A DNA stretch of 64,000 nucleotides, taken from positions 1 through 64,000 of the forward strand of contig MU832054.1 in assembly GCA_029204225.1 (NCBI GenBank), written 5' to 3'. This DNA is from Diphasiastrum complanatum. Lineage: Eukaryota; Streptophyta; Lycopodiopsida; Lycopodiales; Lycopodiaceae. Positions 24,570 through 36,047 of this stretch are shown in pieces (position 1 is the first letter of the stretch; each line of letters starts with the position of its first letter). The notes beneath the pieces are model-generated. The model was given only the letters and a program-made list of their open reading frames with translations, made no database searches and was not told where the DNA came from. The translations under genes were made by a program, and so were the position numbers.

Positions 24570-24870
24570 AGGACAGTGACATGGCCTTCGCCTTTGCAAT
24601 TAGCACAAAGTGGCACATATCCTACTAACCTCCTAGGTTTGGGACAGTCAGGCGAATAGTGAGCAGGGGCTCCGCAATTATAGCATGAACCCTTTACTCT
24701 TGGTGGTAGAGTGGAATCTCTTAAAATTCTTTTGGTTAGAAGGAGTAGTGGGATAGTCTACCTCCTCATGATTATTAACCGAACAGAGGAATAATTCTTC
24801 CTCCACATAGCTAGTTTGTAAATTATTCATTTTAGAATGTCCCTCTTTACCACAAGTTGTACACCAAACG
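24570..24870 (-). pseudogene. Gag zinc knuckles (one intact CCHC, two partial)
   Basis: One knuckle fits CX2CX4HX4C exactly (CYNCGAPAHYSPDC). A second, CTTCGKEGH, lies upstream, and a third, CANCKGEGH, downstream; both lack the final cysteine in the visible frame. Frame changes separate them. Zinc knuckles bind RNA in retrotransposon nucleocapsids. Confidence 0.8.
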
Positions 24871-25349
24871 TTAGCATTTGATTTTGCTTTCTTCCTCTTA
24901 GCTTTAACGTCGGACATCTGGACTTTTAAGTCCCCCATTTCTTTCGCTAAAAGCTCTACACTTTTCCTTAATGGATATGTCTTTTCGAACTTTTCCATCC
25001 TTTGTCTCCTATCTGAGTTCTTACTCTTAGATTTTCTATAACTAGTTTCTTCTTCAGACAACGAAGAATCAAAATACTCTTCTTCATCTGTTGAATCAAA
25101 TTCTAATTCAGACTCCGTAGACGAGTCAGATTCTTCTTGTTTATGCTTCTTATTAGTACTCTTTCTATCATTTCTTCTTCTTCTAGAAATTTTATAAGTT
25201 TCATAATTCTCTGCGGATGCTATGACATCCTCTAACGAGTTCGTCAGTCCTTGACGACAGTATTTATTCTTCTTCTTGGGTAATCCACCCAAGAACCATT
25301 CATTTTGCATGGGGACAAGATACTGTGCTCCTATCTTCCCTATCAAATT

Positions 25350-25800
25350 CTTAACTCTTTAAGCATATTTTCTAAGCGACTCCTTCAGCTTTTTCTCCAC
25401 CAAATTAAGACATGCTAACAGTCTTGAAGAATAGCCTATCTCCATGAACTATTTAAGAAACGCTACCTTTAAAGCATTACAAGTATTAATCGTTTCCTGA
25501 ACTAATTGGCTATACCAGATTCTTGCCTGCTTGCGCAGAAGACCTAGTAGGATTCTAACTTTATCCTCGTCAGTGTTTTCCTTATTGGCTATAGTAATTG
25601 ACTCGAACTGTGATAAATAGCTATCCACATCGTCAGATGATGACCCTTTGAAGTAGTCATACCTGATTTTGGTAGATGTGGGTGGTGTTGGATTCGCCAT
25701 ATTATCAGGTGGTGGATCTGATGGATCAGGTGACTCAGAACTATGTTCGGATGGTGTAGATGTAGATTCTGAAGATGGTTCAGATTCTGGCTTTGATGGG
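25350..25800 (-). pseudogene. Gypsy gag, N-terminal capsid portion
   Basis: It starts at ATG 25700 (MANPTPPTSTKIRYDYFKG), then DVDSYLSQFESITIANK, VRILLGLLRKQARIWYSQL. The pattern (F.G....D.....FE.....N, W...) fits Retrotrans_gag. The frame is open a further 100 bases upstream as a Ser/Pro/Glu-rich stretch, so the first ATG may not be the original start. It is broken before the zinc knuckles. Confidence 0.75.
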
Positions 25801-25839
25801 AACTATTGGCAACAAGTACTTTCAGGGGTCAATTCAAGT

Positions 25840-26740
25840 TTGCAAGATTCCTCAAATCAAGGAAAGACTGAAACGGATTTTCTAATTCGAAACAGGATTT
25901 TGTTTCGTAAAGGAAAGGTATGTGTACCAGAAAATGACACTATAAGGGCCCAAATCTTGCATGAGTGTCATGATAGTCCATGTGCAGGACATCTGGGTAT
26001 ACAAAAAACACTTGACTTAGTTCGAAGGCAATTTTGGTGGCCTAAGATGAAAAGTCAGGTAGAGGCCTATGTACTTAAATGTACGAAGTGCTAGATAAAT
26101 AAATCAGAAAGGCTAAAAGCTAGTGGCCTATTACATCATTTAGATATTCCTACCCAAAAGTGAGAAAGTATATCTATGGATTTTGTGGTCGGTCTTCCAC
26201 GTACAGGGAAGGGCCATGATTCAGTTTGGGTTATTGTTGACAGACATACGAAGTTTGCTCAATTTATGCCAACAAAAAACTGCAGTAAAAGCTTCAAAAC
26301 TAGCTCAGCTATTTGTGAGAAGCTTTTTCGACTGTACGGGCTGCCTTGCGATATTGTCAGTGACTGTGACCCAAAATTCACTAGGAATTTTTGGCAAGCA
26401 GTATTTGAAAACTTGGAAACAACTTTAAGTATGAGTTCTATAGATAATCCAGAATCAAACTATCAAACGGAAAGGACCAATCAGACGATGGAGGATATGC
26501 TTCGAGCATATGTGGGCCATCGACGGTCTGATTGGGAACAATACCTTTCACTGGTGGAATTTGCATATAACAGTGCAAAATATTCAGCGACCGAATTTAG
26601 CCCTTTTATGCTTATGTATGGTTTTCAACCTCGATCACCAATTAGTGTTGACATGAAAAACCTATGGGTGCAAGCCGCAGCTGATTCCTTGCGGATATGC
26701 AAGTAATGTTACAGCTGGCTAAAGAAAGCATAAGAAGTCC
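25840..26740 (+). pseudogene. Ty3/gypsy integrase remnant (chromovirus-like)
   Basis: The H2C2 zinc domain is clear: ILHECHDSPCAGHLGIQKT, FWWPKM, YVLKCTKC. The core follows: MDFVVGLPRTGKGHDSVWVI with the first catalytic Asp, FRLYGLPCDIVSD with CDPKFT (the second Asp position, usually DRDPKFT) and QTERTNQTMEDMLRAYV with the catalytic Glu. WEQYLSLVEFAYNS comes next. There are stops near 26092 and 26161 and a shift near 26706. The tail KESIRSPQDRARHYAD lies in another frame and the GPY/F module is missing. Confidence 0.9.
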
Positions 26741-26825
26741 CCAAGACAGGGCAAGGCACTATGCTGATCTATCTCGGAAGCACCAGAAGAATTTTCCAAA
26801 TTTTTTCCAACAAGGAAAAATTTAA

Positions 26826-27604
26826 GTTAAAGGGGGAAGGAATGCTACATACCTATGTAACTAGCAGTACTTCACACCCTATTAGTCCATTTAGTGTTGG
26901 GGGCTACATGGCAAGGTACCCTTAGGACTAAGGATATGTGCCTTGGATAAAGACAGACAAGTGACTATACCTTAGTCAGAGGTATGGAGTCATGTGACCC
27001 TTGGATAAGAGATACCCTTAGGATTAAGGATAGGTGTCTTAGATAAAGGTACTAGTGTCCTTGGATAAGGGCAGGTAGGTGTCTATACCTTGGATGGAGG
27101 TATGGAACCTAGAGAGGTCTTAGAAAGTCATTGGATGACTATATTTCTAAACCTTGGGCCTCAACCTTGAACCATATCACTTTATTGGTCTTGGACCAAA
27201 GTATACATGCACAACTTGGGCAATGGGTCCTAGTAGGAGGGCGCCCTCCTAAAGGGTCCATTAAGTTTCAAGTTCCACAAGAATAGTAATCAAAGGTCAT
27301 AAGTTATGGAAGTTGTCTGATGACCTTCCATAAGCCTATGAAGGCTCTTGACCATGCAATCCCCATGCAGATCAACTATAAATAGGTCACATTTCCTCAT
27401 GTAGTCCTCCTGCCTATGTCCATCTCACATACATGCAATACTCCATATGTCTCAATTAGAGTGTCTGGGTCCTCTCAAGGTTATTAGTCACAAATTGGCC
27501 TTGACATGGAATTAAATCACGACGTGACCAACAATCTCGAATACTGGAGGGCCGATATACCATATTAGGACTATTCCAGGTCTTTAACCAAATATGGCCA
27601 TAAT
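26826..27604 (+). mobile_element. Polypurine tract and 3' LTR of the gypsy element
   Basis: A polypurine tract (AAAGGGGGAAGGAA) ends at about 26842 and the LTR is taken to begin at TGCTACATACC. The LTR holds two internal repeats about 92 bases apart (TACCCTTAGGA near 26917 and 27009) and a TATA box, TATAAATAG, at 27377-27385. The right limit is uncertain; 27604 is where similarity to the inverted copy at 29.6 kb ends. The 5' LTR partner is not in the window in direct orientation. Confidence 0.65.
27350..27604 (+). repeat. Inverted LTR repeat, left arm
   Basis: About 255 bases, from the region around CCATGCAATCCCCATG to ATGGCCATAA, are repeated in inverted orientation at 29584-29848 with roughly 90% identity by eye. 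The arm includes the LTR TATA box. Confidence 0.88.
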
Positions 27605-27846
27605 AGGAGGGTGGAGGTTCATTTGTCGTACTTTTTTTGGATCTTGAACTGAGGTTTTGAGACTTTGTTTAGGGGTCTTTTGCTTGCGAGGCCTCTTTGT
27701 GGGAACATTAGTCCTATCAATAGGCTGATGCCTGGGAGCAGAGCAATCACCCTTGTGAAGTCTACAATATCTACCTCTAATTCTATGCAAAATTTGGGAA
27801 TCCTTGGGCATTATGGTGACCCTCTTAGCATGAATGGAAATAAAAA
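27605..27846. other. Unassigned stretch between LTR and copia fragment
   Basis: The minus strand is open as a basic peptide containing YCRLHKGDCSAPRHQ and KRPRKQKTPKQ. It could be a piece of a gag basic region, but the match is too weak to name. Confidence 0.3.
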
Positions 27847-29583
27847 ATGAATCTTCGAAAACCAGACTCATATACTCCTTCGCGGCATCTCAACTGCAAG
27901 TTGTTGGAGGTAATGGCTAAAAATCAAGTTGTGATTGGTCTTCCAAGTTCGTTAACTAGCATCAATCATGTTTGTGAGTCTTGTGCTTTGTCAAAGTCAC
28001 ATAGACTACCTTATACTAGATCTACATCTAGATCTACAAAGCCTTTTCAAGTTGTACATTTGGATATTCATGGAATTACTACAATTAGCAATAATGGAGC
28101 TAATATGTATGTAACTTTCATTGATGATTTTAGTAGATTTTGTTGGATCTATCTACTAAAGAGCAAATGTGAAGTGTATGATGTCCTTGTGAAGTTCAAG
28201 CATGCAAGGGAGAACCAATTTTCCACAAGGATCAAGTGCTTGAGGAGTGACAATGGTGGTGAGTATATCTCAACCAAGTTCAAGGCCTTTTGTGATGAGC
28301 ATGGGATCAAGAGGGAGTACACAACTCCAAGGACAATAAAATGGAGTGGCCAAGAGGAAGAATAGGACTCTATGTGAAGTGCCAAAGCCATGAGGTTAGG
28401 AGCTAATCTTCCAAAACCATTTTGGGATCAAGCCTTGTTGTGTGCTAATTTTTTATGCAATAGGTGGTCAAGTGCTATATTGAATGGAAGGACACCTTTT
28501 GAGATGCTATTCAAGAGGAGGCCGAGTCTCAAGTTTTTTTAGAACTTTTGGATGCACTTGCTATTTCAATATAGCTCTTGATGATAGGACAAACGAGCAT
28601 CCATCTTCAAGGAAAGGTATATTTGTTGGATATAGTGAGGTGAGTAAAGCCTACAAGGTTTACATTCCTACTACTAATAAGGTGATTATTGGTAGAGATG
28701 TCATTTTTGATGAGGGAAAAATTCCAAAAGTGTCTTCAAGTAATGATGATGTGGATGGATCTAACAATCTTGATGTTGATGTAATGGATCCTACTTTAGA
28801 TGGTGATGATGAAGGACCTTCATCAAGTCAAAAGCCAAGGAGAACATCAAGGAAAAGACAAACACCTTCAAGGCCCACATATGATGATATTAAGAAAGTG
28901 GTTGCTAGAACAAACTTTGCTTTCCTAACCTCTTTTGATGAACCTACATGTGTAGATGAAGCAAGGAACAAAGAGGAGTGGATCCAAGCAATGAATCTTG
29001 AGTATCAAGATTTTATGAAGAATGAAACATGGAGATTGGTGGAGTTACCTAAGGACAAGAAAGCCATTGGATGCAAATGGATCTTCAAAGTGAAGGCTAA
29101 CCAAGATGGATCTATCAATAAGCATAAAGCAAGGTTGGTGGCCAAGGGATATGCACAAGAATATGGTATTGGCTAGGATGAGACCTTTGCACCCGTGGCA
29201 AAGATGGTAAGCATTCGGGTCGTCATCTCTCTTGCTACTCTTTATGGATGGGATCTATGGCAATTGGACATTACAAATGCATTTTTGAATGGTGATCTTG
29301 AGGAGGAAGTGTACATGGAGCAACCCAAGAGCTATATTTTATCTACAAAGCCAAATCATGTGTGTCTTCTACAAAAGAGTTTGTATGGTCTTAAGCAAGC
29401 ACCAAGGAGTTGGTATGCTAAGCTTAACACAATTTTACTCTCTCAAAGCTTTGTTATGAGTGAGTTTGATCATTCACTTTATTATAGGTTTGCTGGAAAT
29501 GATGTTACCATTTTGATAATCTATGTGGATGATATCATCTTGAGTGGTGGAAACAATCAAGATGCCGATGAGATCAAGAGTGC
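27847..29583 (+). pseudogene. Ty1/copia integrase-RT fragment
   Basis: Copia integrase: HLNCKLLEVMAKNQVVIGL, CESCALSKSHRLPY, FQVVHLDIHG with the first Asp, YVTFIDDFSRFCWIY, LRSDNGGEYIS with the second Asp, and GIKREYTTP. The Glu-bearing segment is frameshifted at about 28350. Then FRTFGCTCYFN, GIFVGYSEVSKAYKVYIP and the RT: WIQAMNLEYQDFMKNETWRL, CKWIFKVKANQDGS, KARLVAKGYAQ, a stop at 29176, DLWQLDITNAFLNGDLEEEV, SLYGLKQAPRSWY and the YVDDIILSG active site. It is cut off after ADEIKSA, where the inverted LTR begins. RNase H and both own LTRs are absent. Confidence 0.92.
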
Positions 29584-29848
29584 TTGTTATGGCCATTTTT
29601 GGTTAAGGACCTGAAATAGTCCTAATATGGTAGACCGGCCCTCTAGTGTTCAAGATTATTGGTCATGCCATGATTTAATTCCATGTCAAGGCCTGTTTGT
29701 GACTAATTACCTTGAGAGGGCCCATACACTCTAATTGAGACATATGGAGTATTGCATGCCTGTGTGACAGATATAGGTAGGAGGACTGCATGAAGAGATG
29801 TGATCTATTTATAGTTGACCTGCATGGGGATTGCATGGTTACATGCAC
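29584..29848 (-). repeat. Inverted LTR repeat, right arm
   Basis: Reverse complement of 27350-27604, including the TATA box (29805-29814 read on the minus strand). It directly abuts the broken copia RT. Confidence 0.88.
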
Positions 29849-29854
29849 ATGACT

Positions 29855-30080
29855 CTACTCTCTATATAATGACGTGGGGATTCTCCCGTCGACATATTGG
29901 ATTTAGGTTACCAGTTTCTCTCTTCTCCTCTTGCTTCACATGGCATGGCTTGGGGGCTAGATCCAAGTTTGATCTAGATTTGGTTGGGAGGTTTGGCTCC
30001 ATAGTCTCTCCTATTGTGTTCTCCTATCCTCATCTTAAGGGTTATCCTTGAGGGTCTTAACATTGGTATTAGAGCCTGAC
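29855..30080 (+). mobile_element. LTR end (R-U5-like) with initiator-Met PBS
   Basis: A TATATAATG box near 29862 is followed about 200 bases later by LTR-end-like TCTTAACA. This joins TTGGTATTAGAGCC, one mismatch from the initiator tRNA-Met primer-binding site. The left part of the LTR is missing because the inverted LTR copy adjoins it. No gag follows in the expected direction. Confidence 0.55.
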
Positions 30081-31088
30081 TAAGATGCGGTCTTGGATAG
30101 GAGTGGAGACAAACTCTACATCGGATTGGAAGCTAGGAGCACTTGGAGTAACATCCCGGTTGAGTGCTGTTTTCTCAATGGAATTGGATTCACTAATTCC
30201 GGTGGTCAGCACACCTTTCGAAATTGGTAGAGTGCACTTCTACATGGTTGATTTTGGTAAAGATGCTGTGAATTAGCTTGAATTCATTTGTAATTCCCTG
30301 TTTCTTGAGGAATCTTCCAATTGAGGTGAATGATCTGCTTTGATGGATCTGGTTGCCTGTTTTATTGTTAAATTCTGCTGGGTTAAAAGACTAAATGATT
30401 TGCATGAATCCAAAGTTGTCCTGAATCTGATTATGGAATTTTGTTCATTGACAAATTGATGGTGATTCAATTTATCCAGAAGTATGAACAAAAAATAAAA
30501 ATAATTGGATTTCGGTAAGTGCATGTGAGGCTTTTATGTTTTGAATCATCAGGCTAGGATGCACAATTGTGGACAGAATTCGGATTTGCTGTTATTTAGT
30601 TTGCTGGTTCTTAGCAGAGTGCTTGGGTAATGTCAATTGAACTCCATGTTTGTGGACTAAACAGTCCCTTGTGGAAGCAATTTTGGTGATACTAAGATGT
30701 TGGTAAATCACCACTGATAAGAGTTGTAATAAGCCCGAACGTGAGTTTGATTCTGAGATCCACCGCCTTTCGGTCTTCATGTCTTCTTCGTCTTTCGTCC
30801 TCGCCATTGAGCTTTTCTGGGATCCCATATGCATATTTTGGCATATGTTGAGGAACCTGCCCTCTCCCTCACATGATCGTGGGTGCACAGGAGAGGGGCA
30901 CCGACGTTGGTGCTCGAGACGTGCTTAGGTGGCTGTCTGGTACTCGACATCGAACCTGGCCGAGACCCCTAGGCCCACTCCCTGGGACGCCCAAGGGACT
31001 TCCCGGGGCCCCGGGGCCGAAAGAGCCATGGGTAATTGCTCGTTGGGCTTGTCCGAACATCAACATTGGTCTGCAGTGATTGATCTCT
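30081..31088. other. Unassigned retroelement-like region with a GC-rich block
   Basis: No protein family is recognised. A strongly GC-rich block at about 30880-31050 includes an alternating CCCGGGG/CCCC palindromic run and stands out from the AT-rich surroundings. Confidence 0.35.
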
Positions 31089-32693
31089 CTATAATTGCTT
31101 GAAAACTGGATCAGTTTGAGTGGCCTTTTTTGATGTATCTTTAGCTGGTATATCCGTCTGCATTGATTGGGGGTCTTGGTGTTGAGCCGGTTCTTCATCA
31201 GAGGTCTGGATATGGCTTGAATTATATTTTGCCTCTTCTAGCTCATCTTTCAGCTTCTCGTACTCTGCCATCCGCGGTTGTAAATACCGCAGCTGGAAGG
31301 ACTGGATAATTTTCTCTTGAATACCCTTCCAAGCCACTGGATCAATCTTGTATCTTCCATGGGAAACGCAGGCTCCAATTGTGACTTCAGCGCTGATTCG
31401 CCACAAAATGGCTTCCTTGATCTATTTTTTATATATCATATTCCCCTGCTTCAGCATCTTTGTGGAACTCTGTAATTGAAGAACATAGTCTTGCAACTGC
31501 TTCTGGCTAGATTTGACGTCCTTCAACTGATTTTCTAGTTCCTTATTGGTGCTTTGGAGGGCCGCCCGTGCATGTCTTTCTTCCTGTATAAAGCTTGCAG
31601 GGTCTGGAGTTGTTGCTTGAGCAATGCATTTCGTTTTCAGATTGATTGGATTGATCTTGCATTGCCTCCAACGTCTGGCATCAAATCTGCCTTGGGCTTC
31701 CTCTAGGGCTATGTCTTCTTCGTCAGCTCGATTTGAGCTTCTTCGAGTTCCTTGTTCTTCTGCAATAATTTTGACTTGGTTGCTTCCAGCTCTTCATCCT
31801 TCTGAATAAAATCAGCTCGTATAGTGTTGTGCTTGCTTCCTTGAAATCTTTTTCAGATTGACAAAGTGCTGGATGAATGCTTGGGTGTCTGGTAGCAGCA
31901 TCCCGAAGGTCTTTAAATAAAGCTCTTCGTCAAGGACAGGTGGTTCAACATCATCATCCTGTTCTTGGTGAGTATCAGGATTTTCCTTATCTTGGTATGT
32001 CGCTTCTGTCTGAATATCAACCTGCATCGGCTCTTGCTCAACAACATCTTCAGTATCGGCTTCTGCCTTTGGTTCTTGAACTTTATCATTGCTGGAGACT
32101 GGCTTGTACTACGATGAGGGAGAAGACATTCTCACCGAGCTTGTATTATTCTGTGGTGAAGATGAGGACACAAGTTCAGTAGAAATTGCCTTTGATGTCT
32201 GCATCTGAGAATCGCCCTCAATAGATGGAGCTAACTCTGGCAGCACTGGCACAATCATGATATCTTCCTATATAGATAAAATTCTAGCATGCATACATAA
32301 TATTCCAAACAAAAAACCTAGTTTAGAAAATTGTTTATCTTTGACTAATTTACAGAATTGTTTAAAAGCAATATGTTTGAAAGCAATATGCTCTCCATTT
32401 AGAGCTCTGAGCAGGTATCCCATATTTTTGTTGGGGATTGTATACTCTTGCTCAGATAGGAATATTGAAACAAGAGCGAAGTGAACAAAACTCTTGAGAT
32501 TGGGATCTCTGATATAAGACAATTTATATCCTCTCTTCTCAAGGTATGCTTCCTCCTGAAAAACTCCTCTTCGGGTAATATAATCAGGCTTGGTAACTAG
32601 AATGGTGTCGTCTATAGGCAAGGCTAATGCATGACAATAAAATCTTTTGTGATGATAATTTCTGGTTGCGGACGACAATACAAATGTGTCCAT
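31089..32693 (-). pseudogene. Broken unrecognised protein with coiled coil, downstream of gypsy integrase
   Basis: Several minus-strand pieces read as one damaged protein. First is a 141-aa segment (32693-32268) with FYCHALALPIDDTILVTKPD, GYKLSYIRDPNLKSF and MGYLLRALNGEHIAFK, including a small HIAFK duplication. Then comes an acidic Glu/Asp/Gln stretch (32027-31812). A heptad-like coiled coil near 31590-31430 follows (KELENQLKDVKSSQKQLQDY). Last is a segment with DPVAWKGIQEKIIQSF and YEKLKDELEEAK (31406-31089). At least three stops interrupt it. It lies about 900 bases downstream, on the same strand, of the gypsy integrase, the place where Athila-type elements carry an extra ORF. I know no family match, and no clear membrane segment is seen. 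Confidence 0.45.
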
Positions 32694-33604
32694 CCTCTGT
32701 TTCGTTTAAGTTTCAAATCAGCTCTCGGCATAACTCTGATAAAATCACTGATGGATCGAATTGAAGTAATCCTTCAATTCTAGCTCGAATGGCCAGAGGT
32801 TGCAAAACTGGTAAAACTGGTTTTGGATGGGTTTTAAAAACAATGGCCATGACGATGATAGAAGACAAAATCAACGATGGTAGTCGTGAGCGTATTGGAT
32901 CGTAAGATGAACAACAACTTAACGATTAGGAACAAAACAGAGAAAATGAGAATGAACGAAAAAGTAGAAGTGTTTGAAGTGTTCGGGATATTAATTATAT
33001 ATCGGCGGATTAAACCAGTATTTAAAAAAAATTGTCTTTCTAATATTGTAGGTACAATCCTAAAAAATAAAGTCTAAAAGTATTAAATGTAAATAGCTTC
33101 TTTGGTAGAATAAATTGGCCGAATATCGCGAAACCATGTGTTTTTCACTTACTAAAAATGGTATATATACTAAGATAACAAATTCCACAATAGTGTCACA
33201 ATTTTTGCTAAACGCAATGGAAATTATACGTGGAGCGAAGGTTTTGTGCATATTTCTTATATGTTGGAAATAAGTTGGAAACAAATACAAACAATGTCGA
33301 CATTTTCAGAAATTAAAAACAGCAAGTGGATGTGGCAGGTAAATGGCAAAGATACTAATAAAAGTGTTGGGTTTTTTGCCAATAATTCATAGTGAAATAA
33401 CAAGGGCAATCAATGTGCTGTGTCGCATTTTTTGGCACAGGTAAAACGTGAACCTTGCAAACATATATGGAACAATAACTGTCGCATATTTCGCATTCTT
33501 CATTAAAGCCGCGAAGCTTATCTTGCTATTTCTGTTCAGAAATCAGTCATATTATTCCTTCACTCCATTTACTCGGGTAAGAAGTAAATGTCCTTCGAGA
33601 TCTT
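32694..33604. other. Spacer between integrase remnant and downstream ORF
   Basis: AT-rich, with no recognised coding similarity or repeat. Confidence 0.4.
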
Positions 33605-34700
33605 CTAACTGTAACGATCCATTGTTAAAGACTTCATCGACCTTATAAGGTCCCATCCATCTTGTGTGCAATTTCCCTGGAAACAACATGTGTCTATTGT
33701 CATACAGAAGCACATAGTCTCCATGTTTAATTTGATCTTTTTGATCGATTGATCAAAATTATATTCTCTTTTATTTTGGACCCGTTCAGTTTCTATTAAT
33801 GCTAACCGATGGTCCTCCTCCAACTGCATTAGGGCAATCATTCGCTCTTGGAGGCTATCATTTTCATCCATCTGTTTCTCATTATCAATGCGAAAGTTTG
33901 GAACTTTAAATTCTATGGGTAATATCGGGTGCATTCCATATACAAGGTAATATGGAGTCTGCCTAGTTGTAATTTTCTCGGCAGCTCGATATGCCCATAA
34001 AACTAATGGTAACTTCTGATCCCGATCGAAAGAATGTGTTTCTGTCACTTTGTTCAAAATTTTGCACAAGATCCCGTTAGCTCGCTTAGTAAATCCATTT
34101 GCTTTAGGATTATACGGAGTGGTTTGATGATGTGTGATGGAAAAATACGATAACATAGTTTCAATGGTTTGATTAAGAAAATGGGTTCCCCTATCACTTA
34201 CAAGTTCTAAGGGACATCCATACCGAGTGATGATGTTTTGAAACAAAAATTTTGCCACTGTTTTGGCATCATTTTTTACTGTGGCTTCGGCCTCTACCAT
34301 CTTAGTAGCATAGTTCGTTGCAACGAGAATGTAATGATGGCGGGGTTTACGAGTGGTTGGCTTGATAGGCCCTATGAAATTTCCCCATTTCTCAAACGGT
34401 GCTAAGGGAATGATTGGTGTAAGTGGCCAATGTGTCGCAAAGCTGGGTTTCCCCATCCTCTGACATGGATCACATTTTTGAATGAAAAGTTTAACGTCTC
34501 TATAAAGTGTAGGCCACCAATACTTAGCATTTATAATTTTTTTGGTAGTATTTTTAAGCACATAATGGCCCTTCGAATCTTCTTCATGTAGTTTCTTTAT
34601 ATGATAGTGATCTCGGTGGGTTCCAAACAACGGTGAAGGTTATCATCAGCTCCTAACTTATATAGTACCTTATCTATAATCGAAACTTCCCTTCAAAGTG
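33605..34700 (-). pseudogene. Ty3/gypsy integrase remnant with lost catalytic residues
   Basis: Upstream of the 341-aa frame, another frame shows VSIIDKVLYKLGADDNLHRC, the usual lead-in to integrase. The zinc domain has HEEDSKGHYVLKNT, YWWPTLYRD and CDPCQRMGK. In the core, the first catalytic Asp (normally in WGLDFIGPI) is gone: the text reads KWGNFIGPI. The second Asp is kept (VSDRGTHFLNQ). The catalytic Glu (normally NGQVERTNG) is Lys in ANGFTKRANGIL. Then LWAYRAAEKITTRQTPYYLVYG. Two of three DDE residues and the upstream frame are lost, so it is inactive. Confidence 0.9.
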
Positions 34701-35940
34701 TTATTTGGCCTTCCTTTTGGAGTTTCACTTTTTCTTGATAATTCCCGGTTTTGAACTTCATTTCCGAAGTTGACCAATATGACCTTGCGGAATGAGTTTC
34801 GGGTATTCCAAAAAAAATAAAGGTGAGTCTGACGTTTGCCGGCAATTTTCATCATGAAAACTTCATACAACTTTCCGAGTACCACTTTGACACTCAAATT
34901 GAAGAATTGCATTGTAAGATTCATATGAGCGAAGTTTTCTCTGTCGAACTTCATCTGCAAAAATTCTTATGTGAAGTTTGGTCTGACTTTCCTCTTGAAG
35001 TTTTCAATAGCTCCTACCCTTCAAATTTATTTTTAAGACTTGGACCATTATCTATTTGAATTCAACTCCTCCTCTTTGAAATTGAAGTGTTAACCTTTTT
35101 CATCATTTGTCAGGAACCTTTCTCCACATGTGTCCGAAGTTTGTTAGGAATTATTTATTGTCAAAATATTTGTCACCTTTTTTTACACATGGAGTATTCA
35201 AAAGTGAATAATGGCACCTTTGACTTAGGAATCTGTCCTCACGGGATTCTTTTAAGAGTATTTTCCCCAACAACATCCGTCTCTATTATCCTAGCGCTTA
35301 ATGACATTCTCATCTTCCAGTCTCTTTTTTTCCCATGGGCATTGTTCTTATCTTGTCTGTGGAATATGTGTGCCGTCATCATGATCCTTGCAAAGGTCCC
35401 TGTGTCTTTTCATTTTCAACGCACTTCACAGGCTTGTGGAGGGTGATAGCCATTCTTGACACACCTAGTAACTCCTCAACATTTTCATAAATTTATTACA
35501 TAGACCGGTTCCTCTTCAAATTAGCCCTTTTTCTCATAGTTATCGAGCATTTTCTTCAACCCAATAAAACTCTGTATTTTTGGCTTTGAGAACTAGGGTT
35601 TTGCTTGATGTCTAGGTAGAGCCTCGAATCTCAATGTTATTGATGGAGATGAAATTTTTGACGGGCACTGTGTGTGTACTGTGTTGGTGATCAATTTTGT
35701 TAGAAAATAACTTGCCTAAAACACCTTGTTGATGGTTCTACTCATATTGTTGGTCTTATTCCCATTGTCGATATATTTGAACTGTTTGATAGTGATGTTG
35801 TTGTTGTTGTTATGCTCCGTGACTGAGATTTCCCTAGTTGGTAGGTTGGATCAAAACGCATTGTGGTCTTTTATTAACAAAATGTCATAAGTACATTGAA
35901 AGCGTTGTTTACATGCTTCTAAATTACTGGAAAAATATTT
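34701..35940. other. Region without recognised features
   Basis: Small ORFs on both strands show no family. Sequence upstream of the integrase lead-in at 34.7 kb does not continue into RNase H, so the gypsy element is truncated here or interrupted by foreign sequence. Confidence 0.4.
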
Positions 35941-35963
35941 ACAGAATCACAACTTGAGAAGGT

Positions 35964-36047
35964 CTCTCCTCCTCAATCCTTGGCACACTTGAACCTTGAG
36001 AATGACTCTCCTCCTCAATCCTTGGCACACTTGAACCTTGAGATGAC
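35964..36047 (+). repeat. 42-bp tandem doublet
   Basis: CTCTCCTCCTCAATCCTTGG and the following 22 bases occur at 35964 and again at 36006, nearly identical. On the minus strand they read as two copies of a 14-residue peptide (QGSSVPRIEEE plus three residues). Confidence 0.88.

Larger units (their letters stand above)
22090..25800 (-). mobile_element. Degenerate Ty3/gypsy retrotransposon, gag-protease-RT portion
   Basis: Minus strand, in order: gag capsid (about 25800-25350), zinc knuckles (24860-24570), two aspartic-protease-like segments (23935-23660 and 23510-23109) and reverse transcriptase (22730-22140). RNase H and integrase are absent; sequence with gypsy similarity stops near 22.1 kb. 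Many stops and shifts interrupt it. Its 5' end meets an oppositely oriented gypsy integrase near 25.8 kb. Confidence 0.9.
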
